Counted from the stretch's first letter, positions 49,911 through 59,316 are shown. The stretch: 64,000 nt of DNA from Streptomyces sp. DH24 (GCF_029813775.1 NZ_JARVKW010000030.1:20085-84084); one strand, 5' to 3'. Notes: generated by a model not told the origin, from the letters alone. Program-made: numbers and translations.

Positions 49911-51199
49911 TTATTCGTTGGCGGCGCGCGGCCTGCCGCCGTCCTCGTACTGGTCGAACAGCGGCGTGTGGCCCCGCTCCCGCGCCCGGCGGGCGGACGC
50001 GGCCCGGCGGGCGTCGCTGCGGCCACCGCCCTCGCCCCGGTCCTCGGTGCCGGACTCGGCGCGGGACTCGGCACCGGTGTCGGCGCCGCCGACTCGGCGG
50101 TGCGGGCCGGGGTCTCCTCCGGCCCGCCCGGCTCGCCCGGCTCGTCCTCCCGGTCCCGGGCGACGGCGCTGGACCGCGCCGAACTCCACGCGTCCGGCCC
50201 GGTCAGGTCCACGTCGGCCGTGGCGCGCGGTGCGACCGGCGCGGTCACGTACGTCGGGAGCGGCACCGGCACGGGGTCCCAGCTCTCGCCCTGCCCGGGC
50301 AGCCGCTGCCGCTCGCGCTGCTGGTCGACCCACTCGGCGTGGTCGGTCTGCTCGACGAGGGCCCGCCGGTCGGCGGCGAGCGCGGACAGGCCCGGGTCCG
50401 TCGCCGGGGCAGGTCCCTCTTCCGGTTCGTCGGCCACCGTCTCGGCGGCGGGGCGGCGGCGCGGCTGGCGGTGCCGCTCACGCAGCCGCTGCGCCGCGGC
50501 CTCGGCCCGGCGGCGGTCCATCTGGTACGTGAAGCGGCGGCGCTCCTGCGAGCGCAGGTAGGCGATGTAGCCGCTGAGCAGTACGGCGGGCACGCCGGGC
50601 GCCCAGAGGAACGCGAGTCCTCCGACGGCGGCGACGATCGCGCCGAGGGTGAAGGCGAGGAACAGCACGACCGTGGTGCGCCGACGGCGCGCGAGCACCT
50701 TCGAGCGCCGGGCGCGTGCGGCGGCCTCCTGGGCCGCCTGCGACGAAGGCCCGCGGCGGGCGGCCGGGACGCGTCCCCGCTGCGGGGCGGCGGTGCCCTG
50801 TTCGGGTGCCGGGGCAAACGCGCGTTCGTGCGCCGGTTCGGCCGGCCGCTCCCGCTGGTCCCGGGTGGCCGGTGCCGGCCGCTCGGGGGCGGGCGGGGAC
50901 ACGGGCACCTGGGTCTGGGGGCGGGTTTTGGACACGGCGAAGGCCCGGACGTCCACCGAGTCGGTGACGGCGTCCGGGTCCACCACGTCGTACTCCACCT
51001 CGTCGGCGGAGCGCTCCCGCAGGTCCTTGGCGTATCGGCGCTCCATTGCCGCCCGTCCGGACAGCAACCGGATGGCGGTGCTGAAGCGTTCCGTTGGACG
51101 GGCCTCGTTCAGCTCGTCCTGCCTACGGAGCCACATGGGCACCAAGTAGGCGGCCCAGGCCCCGACGATGACTGCGTAGATGAGGCCGCTGCTGCTCAC
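49911..51199 (-). CDS. sepX: Divisome membrane protein SepX/GlpR, with an apparent frameshift near the 3' end
   Basis: This actinobacterial division protein (SepX in Streptomyces, GlpR in Corynebacterium) anchors the gephyrin-like Glp. It starts MSSSGLIYAVIVGAWAAYLVP (one membrane helix), followed by RRQDELNEARPTERFSTAIRLL. A Pro-rich cytoplasmic linker follows, then two further hydrophobic segments around residues 175-215. The starting frame would run to 49769, inside the tRNA gene, with an unlikely tail. The conserved-looking end (HTPLFDQYEDGGRPRAANE, stop at 49911) is in another frame. A single missing base around 50.02-50.06 kb would join them. This is either a sequencing error or a real truncation. 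Confidence 0.8.
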
Positions 51200-51370
51200 G
51201 CCTCACACGGTAGAGGGGTTTGTGTGAGGCCATCCGCCAATTGCGCCGGTGTGTCGCACGATCTGGCTGATATTTCGAGCATTTTTTGTGAGGAGTGTGA
51301 TCAGCGGATCACCCGGGACGAAATTCGACACCCCGAGTCGGTCACTCACCGATCAATTTCGAACGTTTAT

Positions 51371-51997
51371 TCAATTACCGGGTCCGTGCGTGATTCCCGG
51401 GTTGCGCGGCTCGTTCCTGGAGCGTGCGCGCTGCCAGCGCCTCAGCAGCCCTTCGGGCACCTCTTCCGCCGTGAGGGCGAAGACGAGATGGTCCCGCCAG
51501 GCTCCGTCGATGTGGAGATAACGCGGACGCAGGCCCTCCTCGCGGAATCCGAGTTTCTCCACGACCCGGCGGCTGGGCCCGTTCTCGGGGCGAATGCAGA
51601 CCTCCACGCGGTGCAGACCGACCGTGCGGAAACAGTGGTCCACGACCAGCGCCACGGCTGTCGGCATCACCCCGCGGCCGGCCACCGCCTCGTCCACCCA
51701 GTACCCGACGTGCCCCGAGCACATCGAGCCCCAGGTGATCCCGGCGACCGTCAGCTGACCGGCCAGCCGCCCCTGGTACTCGATGACGAACGGCAGCATC
51801 CGGCCCGCGTTCGCCTCCGAGCGCAGATGCCGGACCATCTGGCGGTAGGTCGGCCGGTGCGTGAACGGACCACCCGGCGTGGGCGGCGGTATGGTCGCCT
51901 CCCACGGCCGCAGCCAGTCGCGATTGCGCCGGTTGACCTCGCGCCAGGCCCGCTGGTCGCGCATCTTTATCGGCCGGAGACGGACGTCGCCGTCCAC
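51371..51997 (-). CDS. RimJ/RimL-like GNAT acetyltransferase
   Basis: The GTG at 51997 gives 208 residues. RPIKMRDQRAWREVNRRNRDWL at the start, GHVGYWVDEAVAGRGVMPTAV (acetyl-CoA loop) and RVVEKLGFREEGLRPRYLHIDG near the end match ribosomal-protein N-acetyltransferase relatives. In corynebacteria a rimJ-like gene sits between glp and glpR; the same order here supports a conserved locus. No Zn or membrane elements are seen. Confidence 0.85.
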   Translation of the reverse strand: MDGDVRLRPIKMRDQRAWREVNRRNRDWLRPWEATIPPPTPGGPFTHRPTYRQMVRHLRSEANAGRMLPFVIEYQGRLAGQLTVAGITWGSMCSGHVGYWVDEAVAGRGVMPTAVALVVDHCFRTVGLHRVEVCIRPENGPSRRVVEKLGFREEGLRPRYLHIDGAWRDHLVFALTAEEVPEGLLRRWQRARSRNEPRNPGITHGPGN

Positions 51998-52023
51998 CAG
52001 CTCGACGGGCCAGGATGGGCTGT

Positions 52024-52590
52024 TCAGCTGGCACCCCCCGGGGGAACCTCCCAGGCCGGTGAGGCACTGGGGGTAGGTCTGGGGTGGTCGCCGCCGCGGA
52101 TCTGGTCCACGGCGTGGACGAGCAGGGGCTCCAGGACGGCCAGCCCGTCCTTCACCCCGCCGGTGGAGCCCGGCAGGTTCACGATCAGCGTGCCGCCCGC
52201 CACTCCGGCCAGGCCCCGGGACAGCGCCGCGGTGGGCACCTTGTCCCGGCCGAACGCCCGGACGGCCTCCGCGATGCCCGGCACCTCGCGGTCGAACACC
52301 CGGCGGGTCGCCTCGGGCGTGCGGTCGGTGGGCGAGATGCCGGTGCCGCCGGTCGTGACCACGACGTCGTACCCGGCCTCGACGGCCGCGCGCAGGGCGG
52401 CCTCCACCGGGTCGCCGTCGGGCACCACCTGCGGGCCGTCGACCGCGAACCCGAAGCGTTCGAGGCCCGCGGCGACCAGCGGGCCGCCCTTGTCCTCGTA
52501 GACACCGGCGGCGGCCCGGTTGGAGGCCGTGACCACCAGGGCGGCGTACGGCGCGAGCAGCGCCGCGCCGGCCGGCGCGGCCGGCGTCAT
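52024..52590 (-). CDS. mogA: Molybdopterin adenylyltransferase-like protein (MogA/MoaB)
   Basis: MogA/MoaB adenylates molybdopterin before metal insertion. The 188-residue protein has the motif VVTTGGTGISPTDRTPEATRRV near residue 75 and NLPGSTGGVKDGLAVLEPLL near 140, which form the molybdopterin-binding site. Its ATG overlaps the moaC stop. The last 20 codons (after DHPRP) are Pro/Ser-rich and probably not conserved. Confidence 0.9.
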   Translation of the reverse strand: MTPAAPAGAALLAPYAALVVTASNRAAAGVYEDKGGPLVAAGLERFGFAVDGPQVVPDGDPVEAALRAAVEAGYDVVVTTGGTGISPTDRTPEATRRVFDREVPGIAEAVRAFGRDKVPTAALSRGLAGVAGGTLIVNLPGSTGGVKDGLAVLEPLLVHAVDQIRGGDHPRPTPSASPAWEVPPGGAS

Positions 52591-53099
52591 GACCGGCTCC
52601 AGTCGCCCGACTTGCCGCCCGTCTTCTCCTCCACCCGCACGTCCGTGATGACCGCTCCCTTGTCGACCGCCTTCACCATGTCGATCACGGTGAGCGCGGC
52701 GACCGAGACCGCGGTGAGCGCTTCCATCTCGACGCCCGTGCGGTCCGTGGTCCGCACCGTGGCCAGGATCTCCACGGCGTCGTCCGCGACCGACAGGTCC
52801 AGTTTCACACCGGACAGCGCGAGCGGGTGGCACAGCGGGATCAGGTCGGGGGTGCGTTTGGCGCCCATGATGCCCGCGATCCGCGCCGTGGCGAGCGCGT
52901 CGCCCTTGGGCACACCCTCGCCGCGCAGCAGTTCCACCACGCGGGGCGAGACCAGGACGCGGCCGGAGGCGCGGGCGGTGCGCGCGGTGACCTCCTTGCC
53001 GGACACGTCGACCATGCGGGCGGCGCCCGCCTCGTCGATGTGCGTCAGCCGGTCCTGCTCAGAAGGTCCGGGGGTCTCCCCCCGGGAAGGCACAGTCAT
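52587..53099 (-). CDS. moaC: Cyclic pyranopterin monophosphate synthase
   Basis: MoaC completes the first step of molybdenum-cofactor synthesis. The ATG at 53099 gives 170 residues starting MTVPSRGETPGPSEQDRLTH. AGAARMVDVSGKEVT, the DLIPLCHPLALSGVKLDL substrate-binding segment and EMEALTAVSVAALTVIDMVKA are typical. It lies between the moeA-like and mogA genes, with a 4-bp overlap with mogA. Confidence 0.94.
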   Translation of the reverse strand: MTVPSRGETPGPSEQDRLTHIDEAGAARMVDVSGKEVTARTARASGRVLVSPRVVELLRGEGVPKGDALATARIAGIMGAKRTPDLIPLCHPLALSGVKLDLSVADDAVEILATVRTTDRTGVEMEALTAVSVAALTVIDMVKAVDKGAVITDVRVEEKTGGKSGDWSRS

Positions 53100-53183
53100 G
53101 ATCGTGGCGCTCCCGGTCCGGGCCCGGCGCGGTGCGGCGCGCGGGCCTGTTGTGCGCGACACGGTACCGCCAACCTGGGACGC

Positions 53184-54509
53184 TCAGCCGAGCAGGACCA
53201 CCTCGACGTCGGTGCCGGGCGCCACCGACTCGGTGTCCTCGGGGACGACGATCAGCGCGTCGGCCTGCGCGAGGGCGGCGACCAGGTGGGAGCCGGCGCC
53301 GCCGACCGGGGTGACGGTGCCGCCGGTGTACCTGCCGCGCAGGAACTGGCGGCGGCCCTTCGGCGAGGTCAGCGCCCGGTCCGCGGTCAGCTTCGCGCGC
53401 GTGCGCGGCCGGTGGACGTCGGCCAGGCCCATGAGAGCGCGGATCGCGGGGCGGACGAACAGCTCGAAGGAGACGTACGACGACACCGGGTTGCCGGGCA
53501 GCGCCAGCAGCGGGGTGTGGTCGGGGCCGACGGAGCCGAAGCCCTGGGGCTTGCCGGGCTGCATGGCGAGCTTGCGGAACTCCACGCCGCTGCCGGGCTC
53601 GTCCTCGTCGCCGACGGACGACAGCGCCTCCTTGACGACGTCGTACGCGCCGACGCTGACGCCGCCCGTGGTCACCATCAGGTCGGCGCGGACCAGTTGG
53701 TCCTCGATGGTGGAGCGCAGGGTGTCGGCGTCGTCGGCGACGGCGCCCACGCGGTAGGCGATGGCGCCGGCGTCGCGGGCGGCGGCGGTGAGGGCGAAGC
53801 TGTTGGAGTCGTAGATCTGGCCGCTGCGCAGTTCCTCGCCGGGCTGGACGAGTTCGCTGCCGGTGGAGAGCACGACCACGCGGGGGCGCGGGCGCACCCG
53901 GACCGTGCCGCGGCCGATCGCGGCGAGCAGGCCGATCTGCGGCGGGCCGAGGACGGTACCCGCCTCCAGGGCGCGCTCGCCGGCCTTCACGTCGCTGCCC
54001 TTGGCGCGCACGTGCGCGCGTGCCGGTGCCGGGCGGTACACGTGGACCCGTCCGGTGGCGCCCTCGGGGGCGAGGCTGCTCGCGCGCATGCCGGACACGC
54101 CAGGTCCCTCGCCGAGCCCGCCGTCGGTCCACTCGACGGGGACGACGGTCTCCGCGCCGGGCGGCAGCGGGGCGCCGGTCATGATGCGGGCGGCCTGGCC
54201 GGGGCCGACGTGCAGCAGGTCGGCCTGGCCCGCCGCGACGTCGCCGACGACCTCAAGGACGGCCGGGAACTCCTCGCTCGCGCCCGCGACGTCGGCGACC
54301 CGTACCGCGTACCCGTCCATGGAGCTGTTGTCGAACGGCGGCAGGGAGACCGGCACCGTGACGTCCTCGACGAGGACGCAGCCGAGGGCGTCGAGGAGGT
54401 TCAGCTCGATGGGTTCGAGGGGGCGGACCGTGGCGAGGACGTCCTCCAGGTGCTCGTCCACCGACCAGAGGTGGTCCTGGCCGATGACGCGGGGCGCGGC
54501 GCTGCTCAA
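53184..54509 (-). CDS. glp: Gephyrin-like MoeA family protein (Glp)
   Basis: The 441-residue protein has the MoeA fold: SLPPFDNSSMDGYAVR near residue 55, GPGQAARIMTGAPLPPGAETVVPVEW near 105, the MPT-binding STGSEL and VTTGGVSVGAYD near 290, and KPQGFGSVGPDHTPLLALPGNPVSS near 345. MoeA inserts molybdate. In corynebacteria the copy next to galU and glpR (Glp) instead binds FtsZ and the membrane receptor GlpR. The same neighbours (galU, rimJ-like, sepX/glpR) are here, so I favour Glp; moaC and mogA between them keep a cofactor role possible. Confidence 0.85.
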   Translation of the reverse strand: MSSAAPRVIGQDHLWSVDEHLEDVLATVRPLEPIELNLLDALGCVLVEDVTVPVSLPPFDNSSMDGYAVRVADVAGASEEFPAVLEVVGDVAAGQADLLHVGPGQAARIMTGAPLPPGAETVVPVEWTDGGLGEGPGVSGMRASSLAPEGATGRVHVYRPAPARAHVRAKGSDVKAGERALEAGTVLGPPQIGLLAAIGRGTVRVRPRPRVVVLSTGSELVQPGEELRSGQIYDSNSFALTAAARDAGAIAYRVGAVADDADTLRSTIEDQLVRADLMVTTGGVSVGAYDVVKEALSSVGDEDEPGSGVEFRKLAMQPGKPQGFGSVGPDHTPLLALPGNPVSSYVSFELFVRPAIRALMGLADVHRPRTRAKLTADRALTSPKGRRQFLRGRYTGGTVTPVGGAGSHLVAALAQADALIVVPEDTESVAPGTDVEVVLLG

Positions 54510-54514
54510 CGTTG

Positions 54515-55417
54515 CTACATCTCCTCGGCTACGTACCTGCGAAGCCAGGCCTGGAACTCCGGGCCCAGGTCTTCACGTTCGCACGCGAGTCTGACAATGG
54601 CACGCAGGTAGTCGCCACGGTCGCCGGTGTCGTAGCGGCGGCCCTTGAAGACGACGCCGTGGACCGGGCCGCCGACCTTCTCGTCCGCCGCGAGCTGCTG
54701 GAGGGCGTCGGTGAGCTGGATCTCGCCGCCGCGGCCGGGCTCGGTCTTGCGCAGTATGTCGAAGACGTGCGGGTCGAGGACGTAGCGGCCGATGATGGCG
54801 TAGTTGGAAGGGGCGTCGGCCGGGTCGGGCTTCTCGACCAGGCCGCTGACCTTGACGACGTCGCCGTCCTCGGTGGTCTCGACGGCGGCGCACCCGTAGA
54901 GGTGGATCTGCTCGGGGGCGACCTCCATGAGCGCGACGACGCTGCCGCCGCGCTGCTCCTGGACCTCGACCATGCGCCGCAGCAGCGGGTCGCGGGGGTC
55001 GATCAGGTCGTCGCCGAGGAGGACCGCGAAGGGCTCGTTGCCGACGTGCGGCGCGGCGCACAGCACGGCGTGGCCGAGGCCCCGGGGGTCGCCCTGGCGG
55101 ACGTAGTGCATCGTGGCGAGGTCGCTGGACTCCTGGACCTTGGCGAGGCGTTCGGCGTCGCCCTTCTTCTCCAGGGCCGACTCGAGTTCGTAGTTGCGGT
55201 CGAAGTGGTCCTCCAGGGGGCGCTTGTTGCGGCCCGTCACCATGAGGACGTCGTCGAGACCCGCGGCGACGGCCTCCTCGACCACGTACTGGATCGCCGG
55301 CTTGTCCACGACCGGCAGCATCTCCTTGGGAGTGGCTTTGGTGGCCGGCAGGAACCGGGTACCGAGGCCTGCTGCGGGGATGACAGCCTTGCTGATCCTG
55401 GGGTGCGACTGAGTCAT
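54515..55417 (-). CDS. galU: UTP-glucose-1-phosphate uridylyltransferase
   Basis: GalU makes UDP-glucose for cell-wall and glycogen precursors. The ATG at 55417 has an AAGGTGG site and gives 300 residues. The nucleotidyltransferase signature AVIPAAGLGTRFLPATKATPKEMLP is near residue 10. Other family blocks are VTGRNKRPLEDHFD, the metal-binding GDDL, YAIIGRYVL and GGEIQLTDAL. It is 5 bp upstream of glp in the same operon and divergent from the cyclo-ligase gene. Confidence 0.94.
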   Translation of the reverse strand: MTQSHPRISKAVIPAAGLGTRFLPATKATPKEMLPVVDKPAIQYVVEEAVAAGLDDVLMVTGRNKRPLEDHFDRNYELESALEKKGDAERLAKVQESSDLATMHYVRQGDPRGLGHAVLCAAPHVGNEPFAVLLGDDLIDPRDPLLRRMVEVQEQRGGSVVALMEVAPEQIHLYGCAAVETTEDGDVVKVSGLVEKPDPADAPSNYAIIGRYVLDPHVFDILRKTEPGRGGEIQLTDALQQLAADEKVGGPVHGVVFKGRRYDTGDRGDYLRAIVRLACEREDLGPEFQAWLRRYVAEEM

Positions 55418-55511
55418 GCCCGCCACCTTAACCGGTGACTTTGTGTGGAATCCGCAGGTCCGGTTATTTGGCTCTCATATGAGCGCAATTGGAACGGTAC
55501 GGGAGCGAGCT

Positions 55512-56126
55512 ATGAGTCACGGCAGACGCGCGGCCGAGCCTGACAAGCGAACGTTGCGGCGAGAGCTCCTCTCGGTGAGGAGCAGGTTGACGGCCGATGA
55601 CGTGCGGGAATCGGCCGCGGCGCTGGCCGGGCGGGCGCTCGCGCTGCCCGAGTTGGCCGGGGCGCGCACGGTGGCGGCGTACGTCTCCGTGGGGAGCGAA
55701 CCCGGCACGCTCGCACTGCTGGACGCGCTGCGCGCGCGGGGCGTACGCGTCCTGCTGCCGGTGCTGCTGCCCGACAACGACCTGGACTGGGGCGAGTACG
55801 AGACGCGGGCCGCCCTCGCGCGCGTGCGGCACGGCGGGAAGATGGCCCTGCACGAGCCCGCCGGGGAGCGTCTGGGACCGGAGGCGGTGACCGGCGCCGA
55901 CGTCGTCCTGCTGCCGGGCCTGGCGGTCGACGCGCGCGGGATGCGGCTGGGGCGCGGCGGCGGCTCCTACGACCGTGTGCTCGCCCGGCTGGAGCGCGCC
56001 GACGCGCATCCGGCGCTGGTGGTGCTGCTGTACGACACGGAGGTCGTCGAGCGCGTCCCCGCGGAGCCGCACGACCGGCCGGTGCACGCGGTGGTGACGC
56101 CGTCGGGGGTACGGCACTTCGACTGA
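55512..56126 (+). CDS. 5-formyltetrahydrofolate cyclo-ligase
   Basis: This enzyme converts 5-formyl-THF to 5,10-methenyl-THF with ATP. The ATG at 55512 has GGGAGCGAG and gives 204 residues. DKRTLRRELLSVRSRL at the N-terminus, VLLPGLAVDARGMRLGRGGGSYDRVL (nucleotide-binding Gly-rich segment) near residue 140 and the C-terminal EPHDRPVHAVVTPSGV are characteristic. It is divergent from galU. Confidence 0.92.
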   Translation: MSHGRRAAEPDKRTLRRELLSVRSRLTADDVRESAAALAGRALALPELAGARTVAAYVSVGSEPGTLALLDALRARGVRVLLPVLLPDNDLDWGEYETRAALARVRHGGKMALHEPAGERLGPEAVTGADVVLLPGLAVDARGMRLGRGGGSYDRVLARLERADAHPALVVLLYDTEVVERVPAEPHDRPVHAVVTPSGVRHFD

Positions 56127-56127
56127 T

Positions 56128-56200
56128 CCGGGCCGGTCCGACGATCCGGGCCGGTCCGACCGGTCACGGGCTGGTCCGACTGGTCCGGGCCGGCCCGGGG
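56128..56200. repeat. Short direct repeats after the cyclo-ligase gene
   Basis: GATCCGGGCCGGTCCGAC occurs twice in tandem, followed by degenerate copies (GGGCTGGTCCGAC, GGTCCGGGCCGG). The block fills the space before the hairpin at 56230. Confidence 0.6.
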
Positions 56201-56229
56201 CGTCGGCCCGGTGCTGCCGCCCGGAACGC

Positions 56230-56265
56230 GACAGCGGCCTCCACGCACGCGTGGGGGCCGCTGTC
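56230..56265. terminator. 15-bp hairpin between convergent genes
   Basis: GACAGCGGCCTCCAC (56230-56244) pairs with GTGGGGGCCGCTGTC (56251-56265) with one T-G wobble. It lies between the cyclo-ligase and the penicillin acylase gene and may serve both. Confidence 0.75.
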
Positions 56266-56280
56266 GTCAGCTGTCCCGGG

Positions 56281-59109
56281 TCACGGCTTGAGCAACAGCG
56301 TGTCGCTCGTGCCTGCCTCGACCGCCTTGTCCGAGAAGGGCCACGTCAGCAGTTCGCCGTTGGCCCACTTGCCGGTCTGGTCGGTGTAGTGGGAGCTGTA
56401 GGCGTGCCCCGAGGCGCCGCTGAGGTTGATCCAGCGGGACTTGTCGAGGTCGCCGAGGTTGACCACCATCCGCATCGACGGCACCCACACGACGCCGTAG
56501 CCGCCGGCCGCGTTCCAGCCGGTCGCGTTGACCGCCGCCTCGCCGCCGCTGAGCTTCCAGGGGCCGCGGTTGAGGACGTACTGCAGGACGCCGGGGCCCT
56601 CGGTGCCCAGGGTCTGGTTCTTCAGGAACAGGCGGTGCAGCCGGCCCCAGCTCCAGGAGTCGATGTCCTTGCCGAGCTTGGCGGTCAGCTCCCAACGGGC
56701 GTCGATCATCGCCCGCTTGAACAGCCCGTCCCGGTCCTCGGCGCCGGGGCGGGTGCCCGCCCCGGACGTCTTCCACCAGTCGCTGTCCTCGTCGTCCATG
56801 AGCGCGCGCACGACCTCGAACCAGCGGTCGCCGCCGTCCGGCTGCGCCTGGTCGGCGTCGCGCAGACCGCACTCGCGGACCTTCTCGGCCTCGTCGGCGG
56901 GGCCGGTCGTGTTGACCGGTTCCACCCACAGGCACTGGCCCTTGACCCGCAGCTCCTTGGGCAGCTTGTTGCCGAAGGCGAGCTTGAGGACGTTGCGCCA
57001 CACCGAGTTGAAGTACGCGGCCGCCGCCGAGTCGGCGTCCTGGGTGTAGTCCCAGCCCTCCAGCAGCTTCTGCGCCTCGCGGACGTCCGGGTCGCCGACG
57101 TCGATCTTCAGCATCTGGGGCACCAGCAGCTTGGCGATCTCGCTGCTGTTGTCCATCTGCATCTGACGCATGTCGTCGGTGGAGATCTTGCCGCCGTCCT
57201 TGGTCTTGGCCTGGACCAGGTCGGTGATCCGCTGGCTGCGGGTGCCGTAGCCCCAGTCCGTGGTCAGCGTGTACGGGTAGTCGTCCGCGTCGACCACGGC
57301 CTGGTTGGCGGTGACGATGTAGCCGCGCTCCGGGTCGTACTCGTGGGGCAGTTCGTCCTGCTCGATGTACTTGCCGGTCCAGCGGTAGTCGGGGTCCCAG
57401 CCGGGCGCCGGGACGGAGCCGTCGTGGCCCTCGGCGCGCACCGGGATGCGGCCCGGCAGGGTGTAGCCGATGTGGTTCTCGGTGTCGGCGTAGACGAGGT
57501 TCTGCGAGGGCACGTCGAACAGGGCGGCGGCCTTGCGGAACTCGCTCCAGTTCCGCGCCCGGTCCATCGCGAAGACGGCGTCCATGGTGGTGCCGGCCTC
57601 CAGCGCGGTCCAGCGCAGCGCGACGCCGTAGCCGTCGCCCCGGTCGGGCGCGGCGGTGTCGACGGTGGCCCGCTTGCCGACCCGCACGAGGTCGCTGTCG
57701 CGGTCGGACAGCAGGGGCCCGTTGTTGGTCTCGCGGACGACGATCTTCTCGGCCTCGCCGCCGGCGACCTCGATGGTCTCCTCGCGCGTGGTGAAGGGGC
57801 GGACCTTGCCGTCGTACAGGTAGCCGTCGCCGGTGATCTTCTCCAGGTAGAGGTCGGTGACGTCGACGCCGGAGTTGGTCATGCCCCAGGCGATGTCCCG
57901 GTTGTGGCCGATGACCACGCCGGGCATGCCCGCGAAGGTGTAACCGGAGACGTCGTACTGGCACTTGGCGGAGACGCTGCGGCAGTGCAGGCCCATCTGG
58001 TACCAGACGGACGGCAGCGAGGCCGACAGGTGCGGGTCGTTGGCGAGCAGCGGCTTGCCGGTGATGGTGTGCGCGCCGGAGACGACCCAGGCGTTGGAGC
58101 CGATGCCGTTGCCGTTGACGCCGACGGCGGTGGGCAGGTCGTCCAGCACCTCGTACAGGCCGCCGAGCTGGCTCTGCAGGCCGGCCGCCGCCGAGTCGCC
58201 GGAGGTGCCTGCCGCGCCGCCCGCCGCGGTGCCGCCCGCGGCCGAGCCGGTGCCACCGGTCGCCGCGCCGCCCGCCGCCGTACCGGTGCCGCTCGCGCCG
58301 CCTGCCGTGCCGGTGCCGCCGCCCTGCTCGAAGGTCCGCGTCAGCTCGTCGTACTGGCCCTCCTGCACGACCGCCTTGTTCCGGCCGTACGGGTAGCGCG
58401 GGTACAGGTCGGCGATCTGCTGGGGGCCGAGGCGGCTGGTCATCAGGGCGCGGTCGATCTCGTCCTGCATGTTGCCGCGCAGGTCCCAGGCCATCGCCTT
58501 CAGCCAGGCGATCGAGTCGACCGGGGTCCACTTCTCCGGCTTGTAGTCGTTGCTGAAGCCGAGCGCCGCGTACTCCAGGGAGAGGTCCGCGCCGTCCTTG
58601 CCCGCCAGGTACGCGTTGACTCCCTCGGCGTACGCCCGGAGGTACTTCTTGGTGTCGGCCGACAGCTTGGTGTCGTACTCCTGCTGCGCGACCCGGTGCC
58701 AGCCGAGGGTGCGCAGGAACTCGTCGTTCTTGACCTGGTCCTTGCCGAACATCTCCGACAGGCGTCCGGCCGTCATGTGGCGGCGCACGTCCATCTCGTA
58801 GAACCGGTCCTGCGCCTGGACGTAGCCCTGCGCCTTGAACAGGTCCTCGTCGGAGGAGGCGTAGATCTGCGGGATGCCGTGGTCGTCGCGTTTGACGTCC
58901 ACGGGGCCCGACAGGCCGTCGAGGGTGACCGAGCCCTTGGTCTGCGGGAAGGAGGCGCGGACGGTACTGATGGACCAGTACGCGCCGTAGGCGACGCCGC
59001 CCACGATCGCCAGCACCAGAACGAGCACGAACAGGCGGGCTCTGCGCCCCTTCTTCCTGCCGGACTTGCCGGGCTGCTGACCCGTGGAGGCGGTGGTGTT
59101 CGGGGGCAT
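56281..59109 (-). CDS. Penicillin acylase family Ntn-hydrolase
   Basis: This secreted or membrane-anchored amidohydrolase belongs to the family of penicillin, aculeacin and acyl-homoserine-lactone acylases. The ATG at 59109 gives 942 residues. One membrane anchor (about 25-47: LFVLVLVLAIVGGVAYGAYW) is followed by the alpha chain (VKRDDHGIPQIYASSDEDLFKAQGYVQAQDR). The beta-chain nucleophile is Ser338 in GIGSNAWVVSG, followed by the conserved NDPHLSASLP. Just before it is a Gly/Thr/Ala-only linker of about 50 residues. The true substrate is unknown. It is divergent from the antiporter. Confidence 0.9.
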   Translation of the reverse strand: MPPNTTASTGQQPGKSGRKKGRRARLFVLVLVLAIVGGVAYGAYWSISTVRASFPQTKGSVTLDGLSGPVDVKRDDHGIPQIYASSDEDLFKAQGYVQAQDRFYEMDVRRHMTAGRLSEMFGKDQVKNDEFLRTLGWHRVAQQEYDTKLSADTKKYLRAYAEGVNAYLAGKDGADLSLEYAALGFSNDYKPEKWTPVDSIAWLKAMAWDLRGNMQDEIDRALMTSRLGPQQIADLYPRYPYGRNKAVVQEGQYDELTRTFEQGGGTGTAGGASGTGTAAGGAATGGTGSAAGGTAAGGAAGTSGDSAAAGLQSQLGGLYEVLDDLPTAVGVNGNGIGSNAWVVSGAHTITGKPLLANDPHLSASLPSVWYQMGLHCRSVSAKCQYDVSGYTFAGMPGVVIGHNRDIAWGMTNSGVDVTDLYLEKITGDGYLYDGKVRPFTTREETIEVAGGEAEKIVVRETNNGPLLSDRDSDLVRVGKRATVDTAAPDRGDGYGVALRWTALEAGTTMDAVFAMDRARNWSEFRKAAALFDVPSQNLVYADTENHIGYTLPGRIPVRAEGHDGSVPAPGWDPDYRWTGKYIEQDELPHEYDPERGYIVTANQAVVDADDYPYTLTTDWGYGTRSQRITDLVQAKTKDGGKISTDDMRQMQMDNSSEIAKLLVPQMLKIDVGDPDVREAQKLLEGWDYTQDADSAAAAYFNSVWRNVLKLAFGNKLPKELRVKGQCLWVEPVNTTGPADEAEKVRECGLRDADQAQPDGGDRWFEVVRALMDDEDSDWWKTSGAGTRPGAEDRDGLFKRAMIDARWELTAKLGKDIDSWSWGRLHRLFLKNQTLGTEGPGVLQYVLNRGPWKLSGGEAAVNATGWNAAGGYGVVWVPSMRMVVNLGDLDKSRWINLSGASGHAYSSHYTDQTGKWANGELLTWPFSDKAVEAGTSDTLLLKP

Positions 59110-59300
59110 CGCTGTCCTTGCTGTCCTAACGCGAGCGGCAGGTCGGGCTGTGCTTTTAACTGAGCGCTGGAGCAACGATAGGCGCAGGGCCCACCGGCAC
59201 TTGACGCGGAGTCGGGAACGGGCGCGGACGAACGTTCGATCTCGCCCCCGACGAGTGTCAAGAAATCGTCAAGAGTTAGGTAAGGTAACGAAGTAGTTGG

Positions 59301-59316
59301 CTGCGGTGAACCGCAG
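59301..59316. promoter_or_regulatory. Inverted repeat upstream of the antiporter gene
   Basis: CTGCGGT and ACCGCAG form a 16-bp inverted repeat with a GA centre, 60 bp before the antiporter start. It may be an operator or a leader hairpin. Confidence 0.4.

Noticed and set aside
59270..59295. Iron-regulator (DmdR/IdeR) box TTAGGTAAGGTAA
   Set aside because: Only one half fits the consensus and the second half diverges; the gene has no iron link.
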